Positions 1 to 8,204 of a DNA stretch of 64,000 bases are shown here, piece by piece (within the stretch, counting starts at the first letter, position 1; each line of letters starts with the position of its first letter). The stretch is from positions 28,793 through 92,792 of the forward strand of contig CAWESL010000014.1 in the NCBI GenBank assembly GCA_963811705.1. The letters are read 5' to 3'. Source of the DNA: DATJPR01 sp963811705. Its GTDB lineage: Bacteria; Bacteroidota; Ignavibacteria; UBA10030; UBA6906. A program made the translations under genes and the position numbers. The notes below the pieces were generated by a model, which was not told the DNA's origin, did not search any database, and was given only the letters and a program-made list of their open reading frames with translations.

Positions 1-449
1 CATACGACACCGCCATTCTTGTCGACCACGATCGCCCGTATCCCGTCAAACCCCGTCTGCGGGCTGCCGGTATACTCAACGTACAAGGCATACTCGGTCG
101 TGATCGGGTTCTTCGCAATGAAATCGCCGAAGGCGCGGGAAAGTTGAGCCATTGCGACCTTCCCCTCGGATGTGAACGCTTCTTGCCCAATTTCGATGGA
201 TTTGTGCCCCTGCTGTTCGAATAAAAGTCCCACAACTTCGGACACGCGCCCATCCGGGTGTCCGAACAAAATTGTGGGAACGATGGTCAACGATGCATCC
301 GGCCCCCTGGACTTCATGAGAGCGAGCCTCGATTGTTGATCCGTCGGTGCACCGGGCTTCTGTGGCGTGATCTGCGTTAGCGCCGCCCCCAGTGCAAAGA
401 CCGAAAAGAGGATCACTTCGAGTATGAGGCTCCGGAGAGTGTGTGGCAT
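1..449 (-). CDS. Secreted protein of unknown function, N-terminal part only (runs off the window)
   Basis: Reading the minus strand from an ATG at 449 gives an open frame to the window edge (about 149 residues) with no stop. The start is supported by AGGAG about 8 bases upstream. The protein begins with a hydrophobic segment (residues 6-25) ending in ALTQ, which looks like a signal peptide. The rest is soluble, with one stretch (PTILFGHPDGRVSEVVGLLF) and a later TEYALYVEYTG strand-like segment. I do not recognise the family. It is divergent from the dehydrogenase to its right. A weak TTGACG-N17-TACATG promoter-like pair lies at 468-496 on the minus strand. Confidence 0.6.
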   Translation of the reverse strand, partial: MPHTLRSLILEVILFSVFALGAALTQITPQKPGAPTDQQSRLALMKSRGPDASLTIVPTILFGHPDGRVSEVVGLLFEQQGHKSIEIGQEAFTSEGKVAMAQLSRAFGDFIAKNPITTEYALYVEYTGSPQTGFDGIRAIVVDKNGGVV

Positions 450-702
450 GGCAAATCTCCTTTCTTCCATGTAACTGCGTAGAAATATGCCGTCAACAAC
501 GAAGCGAGATTGGACAAAGGCCTGCCAGCGGCAGTACTTCTCTAAGGCGATGGCAAGGTACGATCACCGCCTGCGTGATCTGTCATGGATATGTCAGACA
601 ATCGTCAAGGATGGATCGCCGGTCGACGATTCCCCCTTGCGCACAATCCTCTTATCCGGCATATTGTCGATCACGCAAGACAGAGGGAAAGGTCTTTTCT
701 CA

Positions 703-737
703 ATTCCTGGCCCCTGACTCCTGATCCCCGACCTCTA
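703..737 (+). repeat. Degenerate heptanucleotide repeat array (5 units)
   Basis: The units are ATTCCTG GCCCCTG ACTCCTG ATCCCCG ACCTCTA, in perfect 7-base phase and pyrimidine-rich. The array fills the leader just before the dehydrogenase start. The rest of the divergent interval 450-749 shows no gene. Similar 7-base arrays occur at 28447, 28673 and 61298. Confidence 0.5.
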
Positions 738-749
738 AACGGAGCTTCC

Positions 750-1574
750 ATGACATCAACGAGCACAACTTCTCCGCCGATTGTCCTCATCTCCGGCTCA
801 ACCGATGGCCTTGGCAGGCTTGTCACGAAGCACCTCGCCGCGCAAGGCGCAACGCTTCTCCTTCATGGCAGGAATGACGAAAAGGGGAAGGCGCTTCTTG
901 AAGATCTCCGCCGCGAATATCCGTCCGCACGGCTGAGTTATTACAACGCGGATTATTCCTCGCTGCAGGAGGTGAAGGCACTGGCTGATGAGATTGTGAA
1001 AAACGAAAGGCGCATCGATGTCCTGATCAACAATGTGGGGATCGGACGAGGCAAAGACACACACCGGCGCGAAGTCAGCAAGGATGGCTACGAACTCCGT
1101 TTTGCCGTCAACTACCTCGCGCATGTCCTCCTGACGGAAAGGCTGCTCCCGCTGCTCCCCTCGAATACAGGGAATATCATCAACGTCGCCTCGGTCGGAC
1201 AGGAGACAATTGACTTCACGAATGTGATGCTCGAAAAGAAGTACGAGGGCTTCTTCGCGTACAGGCAGAGCAAGACGGCACTCATCATGTACACGTTTGA
1301 CCTGGCAGAACGGCTGAGGGAGTCCGGCATCAGGGTGAACGCCGTCCATCCTGCTTCACTGATGAATACAAAGATGGTGATCGAGGAGTGGGACTATACG
1401 CTCACCACTGTCGAGCAGGGTGCAGAAGCGGTTGAGAGCCTGCTAACGGTCCGCACCTCAGGGGAATACTACGACGGGAAACACATCGCTAAAGCCATCA
1501 GGCAAGCATACGATCCAGCAGCCAGGGACAGTCTCAAGAAACTGACCTGGAAATTGTTGGGCCGATATCTCTGA
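750..1574 (+). CDS. Short-chain dehydrogenase/reductase (SDR family)
   Basis: This is a 274-residue NAD(P)-dependent oxidoreductase of the classical/retinol-dehydrogenase-like SDR type. The cofactor motif is GSTDGLG at residues 16-22. NNVG replaces the usual NNAG, the active-site serine lies in NVASVGQ, and the catalytic YxxxK is YRQSK. The frame stays open upstream to 585, but the ATG at 750 is preceded by GGAG and places the Rossmann motif at the usual distance from the N-terminus, so I use it. The length fits the family. The substrate cannot be inferred. It is a lone gene: its left neighbour is divergent and a gap of almost 500 bases follows. Confidence 0.88.
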   Translation: MTSTSTTSPPIVLISGSTDGLGRLVTKHLAAQGATLLLHGRNDEKGKALLEDLRREYPSARLSYYNADYSSLQEVKALADEIVKNERRIDVLINNVGIGRGKDTHRREVSKDGYELRFAVNYLAHVLLTERLLPLLPSNTGNIINVASVGQETIDFTNVMLEKKYEGFFAYRQSKTALIMYTFDLAERLRESGIRVNAVHPASLMNTKMVIEEWDYTLTTVEQGAEAVESLLTVRTSGEYYDGKHIAKAIRQAYDPAARDSLKKLTWKLLGRYL

Positions 1575-2062
1575 GGCAGAATCGCGAACTTCAATTTGTG
1601 CTCCACCGACGGCGACTCTAATCGGTGGATGCAATAAAGATCTGACCCCGCTTCTCTCAGCCCCGCCAATGCGTCGCGCCAGGTAGCTCGATCGCTCCCG
1701 CCTCATGAACCAAGCACAAGAAGCAATCGCCGGTCGAGTCCTCCCCGCGCTTTATTCTCTACTCGAAGCCTTCGTAATATCTGTTAATCTGAGAGTGCAT
1801 CGGATTGATTCCAGCAAGTTGTGATTGCGATCACCATGACTGTTTTCCCCCGGCTCTACCTTAACCCCACTTAGTCATTGATGTACGCGCCCGGAGAGCT
1901 GACATTTCCGGGAAGGTCGATCTTTCAAATCCGCTGCCTCGTTTTCCTGTGTCAAGGGAAGATGAGGCAGAAGAATTTTCGGCGGGGGAGCTCGCCGGGA
2001 AGCAATGAGTTATTTTCAATCAACGAGGTTCTTCCCCACGCAACAGAATCAAAGGAGCAATT
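1575..2062. other. Intergenic stretch without a convincing gene; two inverted repeats
   Basis: No ORF here has family features or a good ribosome site. TCCACCGA at 1602-1609 pairs with TCGGTGGA at 1622-1629. The sequence just after it reads, on the minus strand, GGGGTCAGATCTTTATTG, resembling short debris I associate with IS200/RAYT-type element ends in other genomes; this is a weak recollection. A second hairpin is at 1934-1970. Confidence 0.5.
1934..1970 (+). promoter_or_regulatory. Hairpin in the leader of the T9SS cargo gene
   Basis: CTGCCTCGTTTTCC pairs over 14 bases (two G-T pairs) with GGAAGATGAGGCAG around a 9-base loop, 93 bases before the next start codon. It could be a leader structure or the decayed end of an upstream unit. 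No T-run follows that would make it a clear terminator. Confidence 0.3.
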
Positions 2063-2920
2063 ATGCGATTTGTCACCCTGACGTTCTCCCTGATGGTAAC
2101 GCTTCTCGTGCTCGTTGGAAACAGCTTCGCGCAAATCCCGAATCCCGGATTCGAGAGCTGGTCGAACGGCGACCCCAATGGCTGGGATACAGGCAATGGC
2201 CTCTACACGTTTGTGACCCAATCGAATTCCGCGCACGGCGGTACTTCCGCGGCTCAGGGTTACGTGGTGAATATGAACGGAATAAGTATGTCGCGGTCAC
2301 TGATAAACGTTGACAATAACGGTGTCGGCTTTCCGGTTTCCCAGCGATATGGCGAGCTCCGTGGATTCTATAAGTTCAACTCTGTCAGTTCCGACATTTT
2401 CTATGCGAATTACCTTGCGCAGCTGGGTACTTCGGGCGTTGGTGCCGGCACGTTCGCGGAGATGTCGACGCAATCGACATTCAAAGAGTTCGTCGCTCAG
2501 GTCTATTACCCAGGCAGCGATGTTCCTGACAACGGGATGATTACCTTTAGTATCACCGGTCTCGGCGGCTTGCCGCACGTCGGATCGTATTTTGTCGTCG
2601 ATGATCTTTCCTTCTCATCGACAAGTGCCGTTGCTGATCGACCGAGCGGCCATCCGAAAGCGTTCGGCCTCGAACAAAATTACCCGAACCCGTTCAATCC
2701 GACGACGAGCATCGTCTACGATATTCCCACGCAGTCGCACGTCACGCTGACCGTCTTTGACCAGTTGGGCCGTGCAGTCGCAACGGTGGTGGATGACGTC
2801 CAGCCTGCTGGACGATACAAGGCGGTGTTCGATGCCACGGGTCTTGCCTCGGGCATGTACCTCTACCGGATCCAGGCAGGGAGCTTTGTCCAGGCACGCA
2901 GGTGTCTGTTGGTCAAATAG
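2063..2920 (+). CDS. Secreted protein with type IX secretion C-terminal sorting domain
   Basis: This is a 285-residue exported protein. A Sec signal peptide (residues 1-24, ending SFAQ) is followed by a beta-rich region beginning IPNPGFESW, typical of carbohydrate-binding or jelly-roll modules in secreted proteins. The last 80 or so residues are a T9SS type A sorting domain, opening with GLEQNYPNPFNPTTSI and closing with GMYLYRIQAG and a basic tail. Such proteins cross the outer membrane by T9SS and are held on the surface or released. AAAGGAG precedes the ATG at good spacing. The specific function is unknown: there is no catalytic signature and it is transcribed alone. Confidence 0.82.
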   Translation: MRFVTLTFSLMVTLLVLVGNSFAQIPNPGFESWSNGDPNGWDTGNGLYTFVTQSNSAHGGTSAAQGYVVNMNGISMSRSLINVDNNGVGFPVSQRYGELRGFYKFNSVSSDIFYANYLAQLGTSGVGAGTFAEMSTQSTFKEFVAQVYYPGSDVPDNGMITFSITGLGGLPHVGSYFVVDDLSFSSTSAVADRPSGHPKAFGLEQNYPNPFNPTTSIVYDIPTQSHVTLTVFDQLGRAVATVVDDVQPAGRYKAVFDATGLASGMYLYRIQAGSFVQARRCLLVK

Positions 2921-2937
2921 CGCCCCCTGGCCGCAGG

Positions 2938-2974
2938 GCAGGAGGGACGATGGTAATCCTGTTGTCCCTCCTGC
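2938..2974 (+). terminator. Perfect 11-bp inverted repeat after the T9SS cargo gene
   Basis: GCAGGAGGGAC at 2938-2948 pairs exactly with GTCCCTCCTGC at 2964-2974 around a 15-base loop, 18 bases after the stop codon. The T-run of a classical intrinsic terminator is absent, so it may act only as an mRNA 3' stabiliser. Confidence 0.45.
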
Positions 2975-3080
2975 TCCGCAGGTTGCGTCGATTATTTCCT
3001 CAGATTCTGCACTACGGATTGCAATTTTCCTTCCGATTCACAACCTTGCCTTCGCCATCCAACCTCTCCGGAGAATCCCC

Positions 3081-4031
3081 ATGGACAAACCCATGCATCG
3101 CCGTGATTTCATGAAGCGCGCTCTCGTCGCCGGTGCCGGCATCGTCGCAGGTCCATCGGTGTCGAGAATGCTCAACGCGCACGTTCTCCCGTCCACGAAT
3201 CCGCCGGCACCCTACGAGCTCTGCTCCGTCGCCGGTGACACCTATTTCGAAAACACGATGAAGGCCGTCGATGCTCTGGGCGGGATGCAGCGGTTCGTGA
3301 AGAAGGACACAACGGTCGGGATCCTCATCAACTCGCCGTTCGACGGGAGAGGCGCTCATGTCAATCCCGATATCCCGCTTTCCGTTGTGAAGATGTGCCT
3401 GGACGCCGGGGCGAAACAGATCTATACACTTCACGAAACCGGTTCGCGGTACTGGAGACGAAGTGCGTTCTATGACAAGCTGAAGCCGGAAATCGACCGG
3501 CTGCAATTCTCTGACGACTATACCGAGGTGCAGATCGAGAAAGGAAAGGCGCTGAAGAAGGCGGAGATCTCGCGGATGCTTCTCGCGTGCGATGTGTTCA
3601 TCAATATCCCCATCATGAAGGACCACGAAGGGACCCGGTACAGCTGCAACATGAAAAACATGATGGGGGCCTGCTCATCCTCCTCCTGCCGTGCCTTCCA
3701 CTTCGGGGATTCGTCGGTCCTCAATATGATCAAAGGGTACTACAGTAATGTCGAGCTCCTGTCGCAATCCATCGCCGACGTGAACCTTGTCCGTCGGCCG
3801 ACCCTTAGCATCGTCGATGCCACGGAAATCCTTGCCAGCAACGGCCCGAGCGGACCGGGCGATATCCGGAAACCGAGAGAGGTGATCGCTTCGACGGACT
3901 GTGTCGCCGCAGATATGTACGCAACCCGCCATCTCGGGCTCGATTGGCAGGATCTTCTGGTGATCCGCTATGCACATGACCATGGGTACGGCCCGAAAAC
4001 GCTGAAGGAAATTGCCATACGCACTATTTGA
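3081..4031 (+). CDS. DUF362 domain protein with Tat signal
   Basis: This 316-residue protein carries an N-terminal twin-arginine signal (HRRDFMKRALVAGAG) and then a DUF362 domain. DUF362 proteins are poorly characterised and often occur with iron-sulfur proteins; here there is no ferredoxin-type cysteine cluster, only scattered cysteines (for example CNMKNMMGACSSSSC). The frame is open upstream to 2757 in antisense-like sequence. The ATG at 3081 is preceded by CCGGAG and begins the Tat peptide, so it is the likely start. Its stop (TTGA) overlaps the start of the next gene, implying translational coupling. Export of a folded, possibly cofactor-bearing protein is inferred from the Tat signal. 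Confidence 0.8.
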   Translation: MDKPMHRRDFMKRALVAGAGIVAGPSVSRMLNAHVLPSTNPPAPYELCSVAGDTYFENTMKAVDALGGMQRFVKKDTTVGILINSPFDGRGAHVNPDIPLSVVKMCLDAGAKQIYTLHETGSRYWRRSAFYDKLKPEIDRLQFSDDYTEVQIEKGKALKKAEISRMLLACDVFINIPIMKDHEGTRYSCNMKNMMGACSSSSCRAFHFGDSSVLNMIKGYYSNVELLSQSIADVNLVRRPTLSIVDATEILASNGPSGPGDIRKPREVIASTDCVAADMYATRHLGLDWQDLLVIRYAHDHGYGPKTLKEIAIRTI

Positions 4032-4927
4032 TCTTCAATCAACGGGGAGTGCTGCTGCTCTCTGTGCTGCTTGCGGGAGCATTCTCTCCGGTGTTTTCGC
4101 AGCGAATTGCAGAGGCACCGCCTGGTCTTCTTCCTGCCCATGACGAGATCGCCGGTCTGACTGCTGCCGACACGGCGAGGATCTTCCGGGGGGAAGAGCT
4201 CTACCGGCATATCGACGGCGGTGCGGACCTTTTCTTCGAGTACGGCTTCAAAGAGGTCGTGGTCCAGGACTACGACCAGCCGGTCCCGCTCAACTGCGAA
4301 ATCTACGAGATGAGCGACCCGGCCGCGGCCTATGGGATCTATTCTGTTCGTTCAGGGGCGGATGCCGCTCCTTTGAATATCGGCGACGGCGGAGGGCGCA
4401 CTTCGTATTATATCATGTTCTGGAAAGGCCCTTATTATGTGACTGTCGCGGGATCGGACACCACACAAGCGTCGCAGAACATGCTTGAGAGGATCGCGCG
4501 AAGTGTCGATCGAAAAATTGCCCGGCATTCTTCCGTCCCCGCAATTGTGCAACTGCTGCCGGAAGAAGGCCTGATAACGAAGAGATACTTCCGCGGAATC
4601 CTGGGCCTCTCGTCATCGTACATCTTCGATACAAAAGACATCTTTCGTGCTCTTGAAGGGGCCACGGGTGTATACAACACTCACGTGATCATGCTCTTTG
4701 GCTATCACGATTCGACTGATGCGAAGGCCGCATGCGCGCGTGTCGATAGCAGTCTGTTCGTGAATGTGCGGTTCAGGGAACTTCGAAGGTCCAATGGGTT
4801 ATCGTTCGTGAAGGACAGGGGAGACCACGTCCTTTGTTTTGGCAGGCGAGGGAGTATCCTGATCGTTGCTCTTGGCAGGGACGAACGAGGGGCCGAAGAG
4901 GCGTGGAGAGATATTCGAACCAGATAA
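4028..4927 (+). CDS. DUF6599-like secreted protein
   Basis: This 299-residue protein starts at a TTG that overlaps the DUF362 stop codon (TTGA); an in-frame GTG at 4049 is an alternative. The N-terminus is a hydrophobic signal peptide ending PVFSQ. The segment GEELYRHIDGGADLFFEYGF is characteristic of the DUF6599 family, whose role is unknown. The later part has alternating strands and no catalytic motif I recognise. The four-base overlap suggests the two proteins work together in the periplasm. The family assignment rests on my recognition of the IDGGAD motif. The start codon is uncertain. Confidence 0.72.
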   Translation: MIFNQRGVLLLSVLLAGAFSPVFSQRIAEAPPGLLPAHDEIAGLTAADTARIFRGEELYRHIDGGADLFFEYGFKEVVVQDYDQPVPLNCEIYEMSDPAAAYGIYSVRSGADAAPLNIGDGGGRTSYYIMFWKGPYYVTVAGSDTTQASQNMLERIARSVDRKIARHSSVPAIVQLLPEEGLITKRYFRGILGLSSSYIFDTKDIFRALEGATGVYNTHVIMLFGYHDSTDAKAACARVDSSLFVNVRFRELRRSNGLSFVKDRGDHVLCFGRRGSILIVALGRDERGAEEAWRDIRTR

Positions 4928-4972
4928 TCGTGTGCGCGGCGCACATCATATCCTTGTGAAGGAACTCCTTGC

Positions 4973-5527
4973 ATGAATCATCTACTCGTAGCGTTTGGCC
5001 TCTGGGTTGCCTGGATGTGCGCCCCGACAGGAGGAGAGCAGGCAACGGAACTGAAGGTCGTCCCGTCCATCGACGTGCAGAAATACAGCGGGCGCTGGTT
5101 CGAAATCGCGCGCCTGCCGAACAGATTTCAATCAGATTGTGCTGGTGATGTCGTCGCAACGTACACCCTGGATGGGAATGAATTCATTGTGGTGAATCGT
5201 TGCCGAAAGGTAAACGGCGAGATGATTGAATCCACCGGACGGGCACGCCGGTCGTCGGATGACGCTCCGAACTCGAAGCTGGAAGTGCGGTTCGCCCCCG
5301 CGTTTCTCTCGTTCCTCCCGTTTGTCTGGGGCAAGTATTGGATCATCGATCTTGCCCCGGATTACAGCTATGCCGTCATCGGCGAACCAAAGCGCGAATT
5401 TCTCTGGATTCTCGCCCGGACACGCACGCTGCCGGAGACGACATTGCACGACATCCTCGAACGCATCACCGGGCAAGGGTACGATATCAAGAATCTCATC
5501 TATACGAAACAGGATGAAAGAGAATGA
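4973..5527 (+). CDS. Lipocalin family protein (Blc type)
   Basis: This 184-residue bacterial lipocalin has the family signature SGRWFEIARLPNRFQ at residues 39-53 (the GxW motif), followed by the GDVVATYTL strand. A later YWIIDLAPDYSYAVIGEPKR stretch matches the conserved C-terminal strands of Blc/apolipoprotein D-like proteins. The N-terminal 22 residues are hydrophobic and act as a signal peptide. A cysteine at residue 16 is not in a clean lipobox, so lipid anchoring is doubtful. Blc proteins bind lysophospholipids or fatty acids and help maintain the envelope. It lies 45 bases after the DUF6599 gene on the same strand. Confidence 0.88.
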   Translation: MNHLLVAFGLWVAWMCAPTGGEQATELKVVPSIDVQKYSGRWFEIARLPNRFQSDCAGDVVATYTLDGNEFIVVNRCRKVNGEMIESTGRARRSSDDAPNSKLEVRFAPAFLSFLPFVWGKYWIIDLAPDYSYAVIGEPKREFLWILARTRTLPETTLHDILERITGQGYDIKNLIYTKQDERE

Positions 5528-5880
5528 CGACAATCGCAGCAATGAGGCGTGCATTCCCGTCCCTCTTTTGATGCCCGTTACCCTTGACAGTAACCCTTGA
5601 CTTTAGTATGATGACTCGAGGAACATCAACACGCTGCAATCGGACTTTGTGAATGTCGAGGAAGAAGGCTTGAGGCGGAGACAGATACTCCAGTCCGGTG
5701 ATTTCTCCCGTCGTGGCTCATTGCGTTACTCTGCATCGACCAAGAAGTTTCCCCTCTCGTTTCTTTTCGCGCCATCTTCCGATTTATCCCGTGGCAACTC
5801 TCTTGTAAGTCTTGCCTCCCTGAAGCCGAAAAGTAATTCCGGCATCAGGATTCATCTTTTTCCTTGGGAGGTCGGTTTCG
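5528..5880. other. Intergenic region and long leader before the sensor kinase
   Basis: No gene is seen. The region holds an imperfect direct repeat (TTACCCTTGACAG / TAACCCTTGACTT) at about 5578-5603 that includes the -35 box of a good promoter. About 260 bases of leader then precede the kinase start codon, with no clear hairpin. Confidence 0.5.
5584..5612 (+). promoter_or_regulatory. Sigma-70-like promoter for the two-component cluster
   Basis: TTGACA at 5584-5589, a 17-base spacer and TATGAT at 5607-5612 match the housekeeping consensus closely. It points toward the kinase at 5881, leaving an unusually long leader. Confidence 0.6.
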
Positions 5881-7698
5881 ATGACGGACCCGGTGCTGTT
5901 GCTTTCAACCGAAGGAATGATCGTTGACCTGAATCGCGCCGCTGCAACGGTTTTCGGCGTCTCCCAGAATTCACTCCGCGGCAACCTTCTCTCGAAATTC
6001 CTCGTTTCAACGAACGGCTCTTCAAAGGAAAGCATCGCATCCACCCTTGCTGCGATGCATGGAAATCGCGAAAGTTCCACACTGACCGTTTCGCTAAAAA
6101 ACAATGATGGTCCTGAACTTCCTGCGGAGCTCTCGCTGTTTCATATGCCGGGGAACGATAACTCGACTTTCCTGGGCATTCTTCATATTCCGACATTGAC
6201 CATCGAAGATTCTGAGCGCCTCCGCCGATTGTCGGCGATCATCGACGCGTCGAACGACGCTGTCTTGAGCAAAACCCTTGACGGGACGATCACAAGCTGG
6301 AGTGGCGGCGCGGAACGCATGTTCGGATATTCTTCCCAGGAAGTGATCGGAAAGAACGTCACTCTTCTTTTCCCGCCGGATCGTGCCCGGGAGGAACAAG
6401 AGCTCCTCAAGAGGCTCGCCAGAGGCGAAGAGATCGATCATTATGAAACCGTGCGGAAGCGGAAGGACGGCTCGCTCGTCGATGTTTCTGTGTCGATTTC
6501 ACCCATCAAGGACGCATCGGGAATGGTGATTGGGGCGACGAAGATCGCCCGGGACATTACCAATCAGAAGAGAGCGGAAAAGGCTCTTCGCAGGGCCAAC
6601 GAGAAGTTTCGTTCCACGCTCGAGAATCTGCTGGAAGGGTGCCAGATCGTCGATTTCGATTACACCTACATCTTTGTGAACAATTCCGCGGCACAGCAGG
6701 GGAAGCGCGATGTTCAGGAGCTGCTCGGACGGACCATGAGTGAGGTGTATCCTGACATCGAGCAAACCCCAATGTTCCGTGCGCTCAAGAAATGCATGGA
6801 GGCGCGCGTGCCGGCCAGAATGCGGAATGAATTCACTTTCCCTGACGGCTCTCAGGGGTGGTTCGACCTTCGCATGGAACCCGTCCCCGAGGGTGTCTTC
6901 ATCCTCTCCGATGACGTCACGAATGAGCACCGGATGGACGAGGAACTTCGCGTCTACCGCGAGCACCTCGAGGAACTCGTCCGGGAACGGACTGCGCAAC
7001 TCGAATCGGTCAATAAGGAACTCGAGGCATTTTCGTATTCCGTTTCCCACGATCTTCGCGCTCCACTCCGTCATATCGATGGCTTCGCCGGTCTGCTTGT
7101 CAAACAGACGGAGCGGTCGTTGGACGAAGAGGCGAAACGTTTCGTGAAAATCATCGCGGACTCCGCGAAGCGCATGGGCGGTCTCATCGACGAGCTCCTG
7201 GTCTTTTCGAGGATGGGAAGGGCGGCGATGCAGAAAGCCGATGTCGATATGGGACTGTTGGTGGAGACGACCATCCGCGGGCTGCAATGGGAACGCGATG
7301 GGAGAAGGATCGAATGGATCGTCGACCCCTTGCCCCGCGTTACCGGAGATCCCTCAATGCTCAAGCTGGTCCTCGAAAATCTCCTCGGGAACGCCATCAA
7401 GTATACCGGTCCGCGCGAGAAGGCGGAAATCCGCATCGGTGTCGCCCCTTCACCCGAGGAAACCGTTTTCTACGTCCACGATAACGGCGTCGGATTCGAC
7501 ATGAAATACGTCGACAAATTGTTCGGGGTATTCCAACGACTGCACAGCACCGCGGAATTCGAAGGATCCGGGATCGGGCTCGCCAATGTTCGCCGCATCG
7601 TCAGCCGGCATGGGGGGAGGACCTGGGCTGAGGGCGAGGTCGGGAACGGCGCGACGTTCTTCTTCAGCCTTCCGAATCATGACGAAAGGGACGCATGA
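5881..7698 (+). CDS. PAS-domain sensor histidine kinase, phytochrome-kinase-like
   Basis: This 605-residue cytoplasmic kinase has no transmembrane segment. It has a short PAS (about 1-100), a second PAS (about 115-235) with the usual C-terminal IARDITNQKRAE, and a third PAS-like domain (about 240-360). A coiled coil leads into HisKA, with the phosphoacceptor histidine H390 in SVSHDLRAPLRHIDGF. The catalytic domain shows LLGNAIKYT (N box), DNGVGFD and EGSGIGLANVRRI (G boxes). GGGAGG precedes the ATG. The stop overlaps the receiver gene by four bases (ATGA). The HisKA type and the partner resemble Cph1/Rcp1-class systems, but there is no GAF/PHY domain, so light sensing is not implied. Confidence 0.92.
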   Translation: MTDPVLLLSTEGMIVDLNRAAATVFGVSQNSLRGNLLSKFLVSTNGSSKESIASTLAAMHGNRESSTLTVSLKNNDGPELPAELSLFHMPGNDNSTFLGILHIPTLTIEDSERLRRLSAIIDASNDAVLSKTLDGTITSWSGGAERMFGYSSQEVIGKNVTLLFPPDRAREEQELLKRLARGEEIDHYETVRKRKDGSLVDVSVSISPIKDASGMVIGATKIARDITNQKRAEKALRRANEKFRSTLENLLEGCQIVDFDYTYIFVNNSAAQQGKRDVQELLGRTMSEVYPDIEQTPMFRALKKCMEARVPARMRNEFTFPDGSQGWFDLRMEPVPEGVFILSDDVTNEHRMDEELRVYREHLEELVRERTAQLESVNKELEAFSYSVSHDLRAPLRHIDGFAGLLVKQTERSLDEEAKRFVKIIADSAKRMGGLIDELLVFSRMGRAAMQKADVDMGLLVETTIRGLQWERDGRRIEWIVDPLPRVTGDPSMLKLVLENLLGNAIKYTGPREKAEIRIGVAPSPEETVFYVHDNGVGFDMKYVDKLFGVFQRLHSTAEFEGSGIGLANVRRIVSRHGGRTWAEGEVGNGATFFFSLPNHDERDA

Positions 7699-8150
7699 TC
7701 GGACTGCGCTCCATCCTTCTGGCGGAAGACAGTCCTCAGGATACGGAATTGACCCTGGCCGCCCTTTCGGAGCATAATCTCGCAAATGACGTCGTCGTTG
7801 TCCGCGATGGCGTTGAGGCCCTCGAATTCCTGCGCCGCACCGGCAAGTTCGGTTCACGCCCGGAGGGCCACCCCGCCGTCATTCTCCTCGATTTGAACAT
7901 GCCGCGCATCGACGGACTTCAGGTGCTCAGAGAGATCAAGGGGGATGCCGGGCTCAGGATGATCCCCATCGTCGTCCTGACGTCGTCGCGCGAAGAGAAG
8001 GATCTGGTGGAAAGCTACAAACTGGGAGTGAATGCCTACGTCGTGAAACCCGTCGATTTTCAACAGTTCGTTCACGCTGTCAAACAGCTCGGCGTTTTCT
8101 GGGCAGTGATTAATGAACCACCTCCAAGGGCGACAGCCCCGACACAGTAA
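7695..8150 (+). CDS. Single-domain response regulator (Rcp1-like)
   Basis: This is a 151-residue receiver domain with no output domain. The acidic pocket is E11-D12, the phosphoacceptor is D66 in LLDLNMP, and the switch Thr and Lys lie in VVLTSSREEKD and YVVKPVDF. The insert EFLRRTGKFGSRPEGHP between beta2 and beta3 is typical of Rcp1-like regulators paired with phytochrome-type kinases. ATGA overlap with the upstream kinase makes the pair obvious partners. As a stand-alone receiver it probably passes phosphate onward or acts by protein contact, perhaps on the hybrid kinases immediately downstream. Confidence 0.93.
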   Translation: MIGLRSILLAEDSPQDTELTLAALSEHNLANDVVVVRDGVEALEFLRRTGKFGSRPEGHPAVILLDLNMPRIDGLQVLREIKGDAGLRMIPIVVLTSSREEKDLVESYKLGVNAYVVKPVDFQQFVHAVKQLGVFWAVINEPPPRATAPTQ

Positions 8151-8204
8151 GGAGGGGCGCGAAGGCGAAATGATCCCGGGTTGCGGGGGAAGGACCGTTT
8201 GTCC

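Noticed and set aside
585..749. N-terminal extension of the dehydrogenase
   Set aside because: The Rossmann motif, the ribosome site at 741-745 and the repeat array at 703-737 all favour the start at 750.
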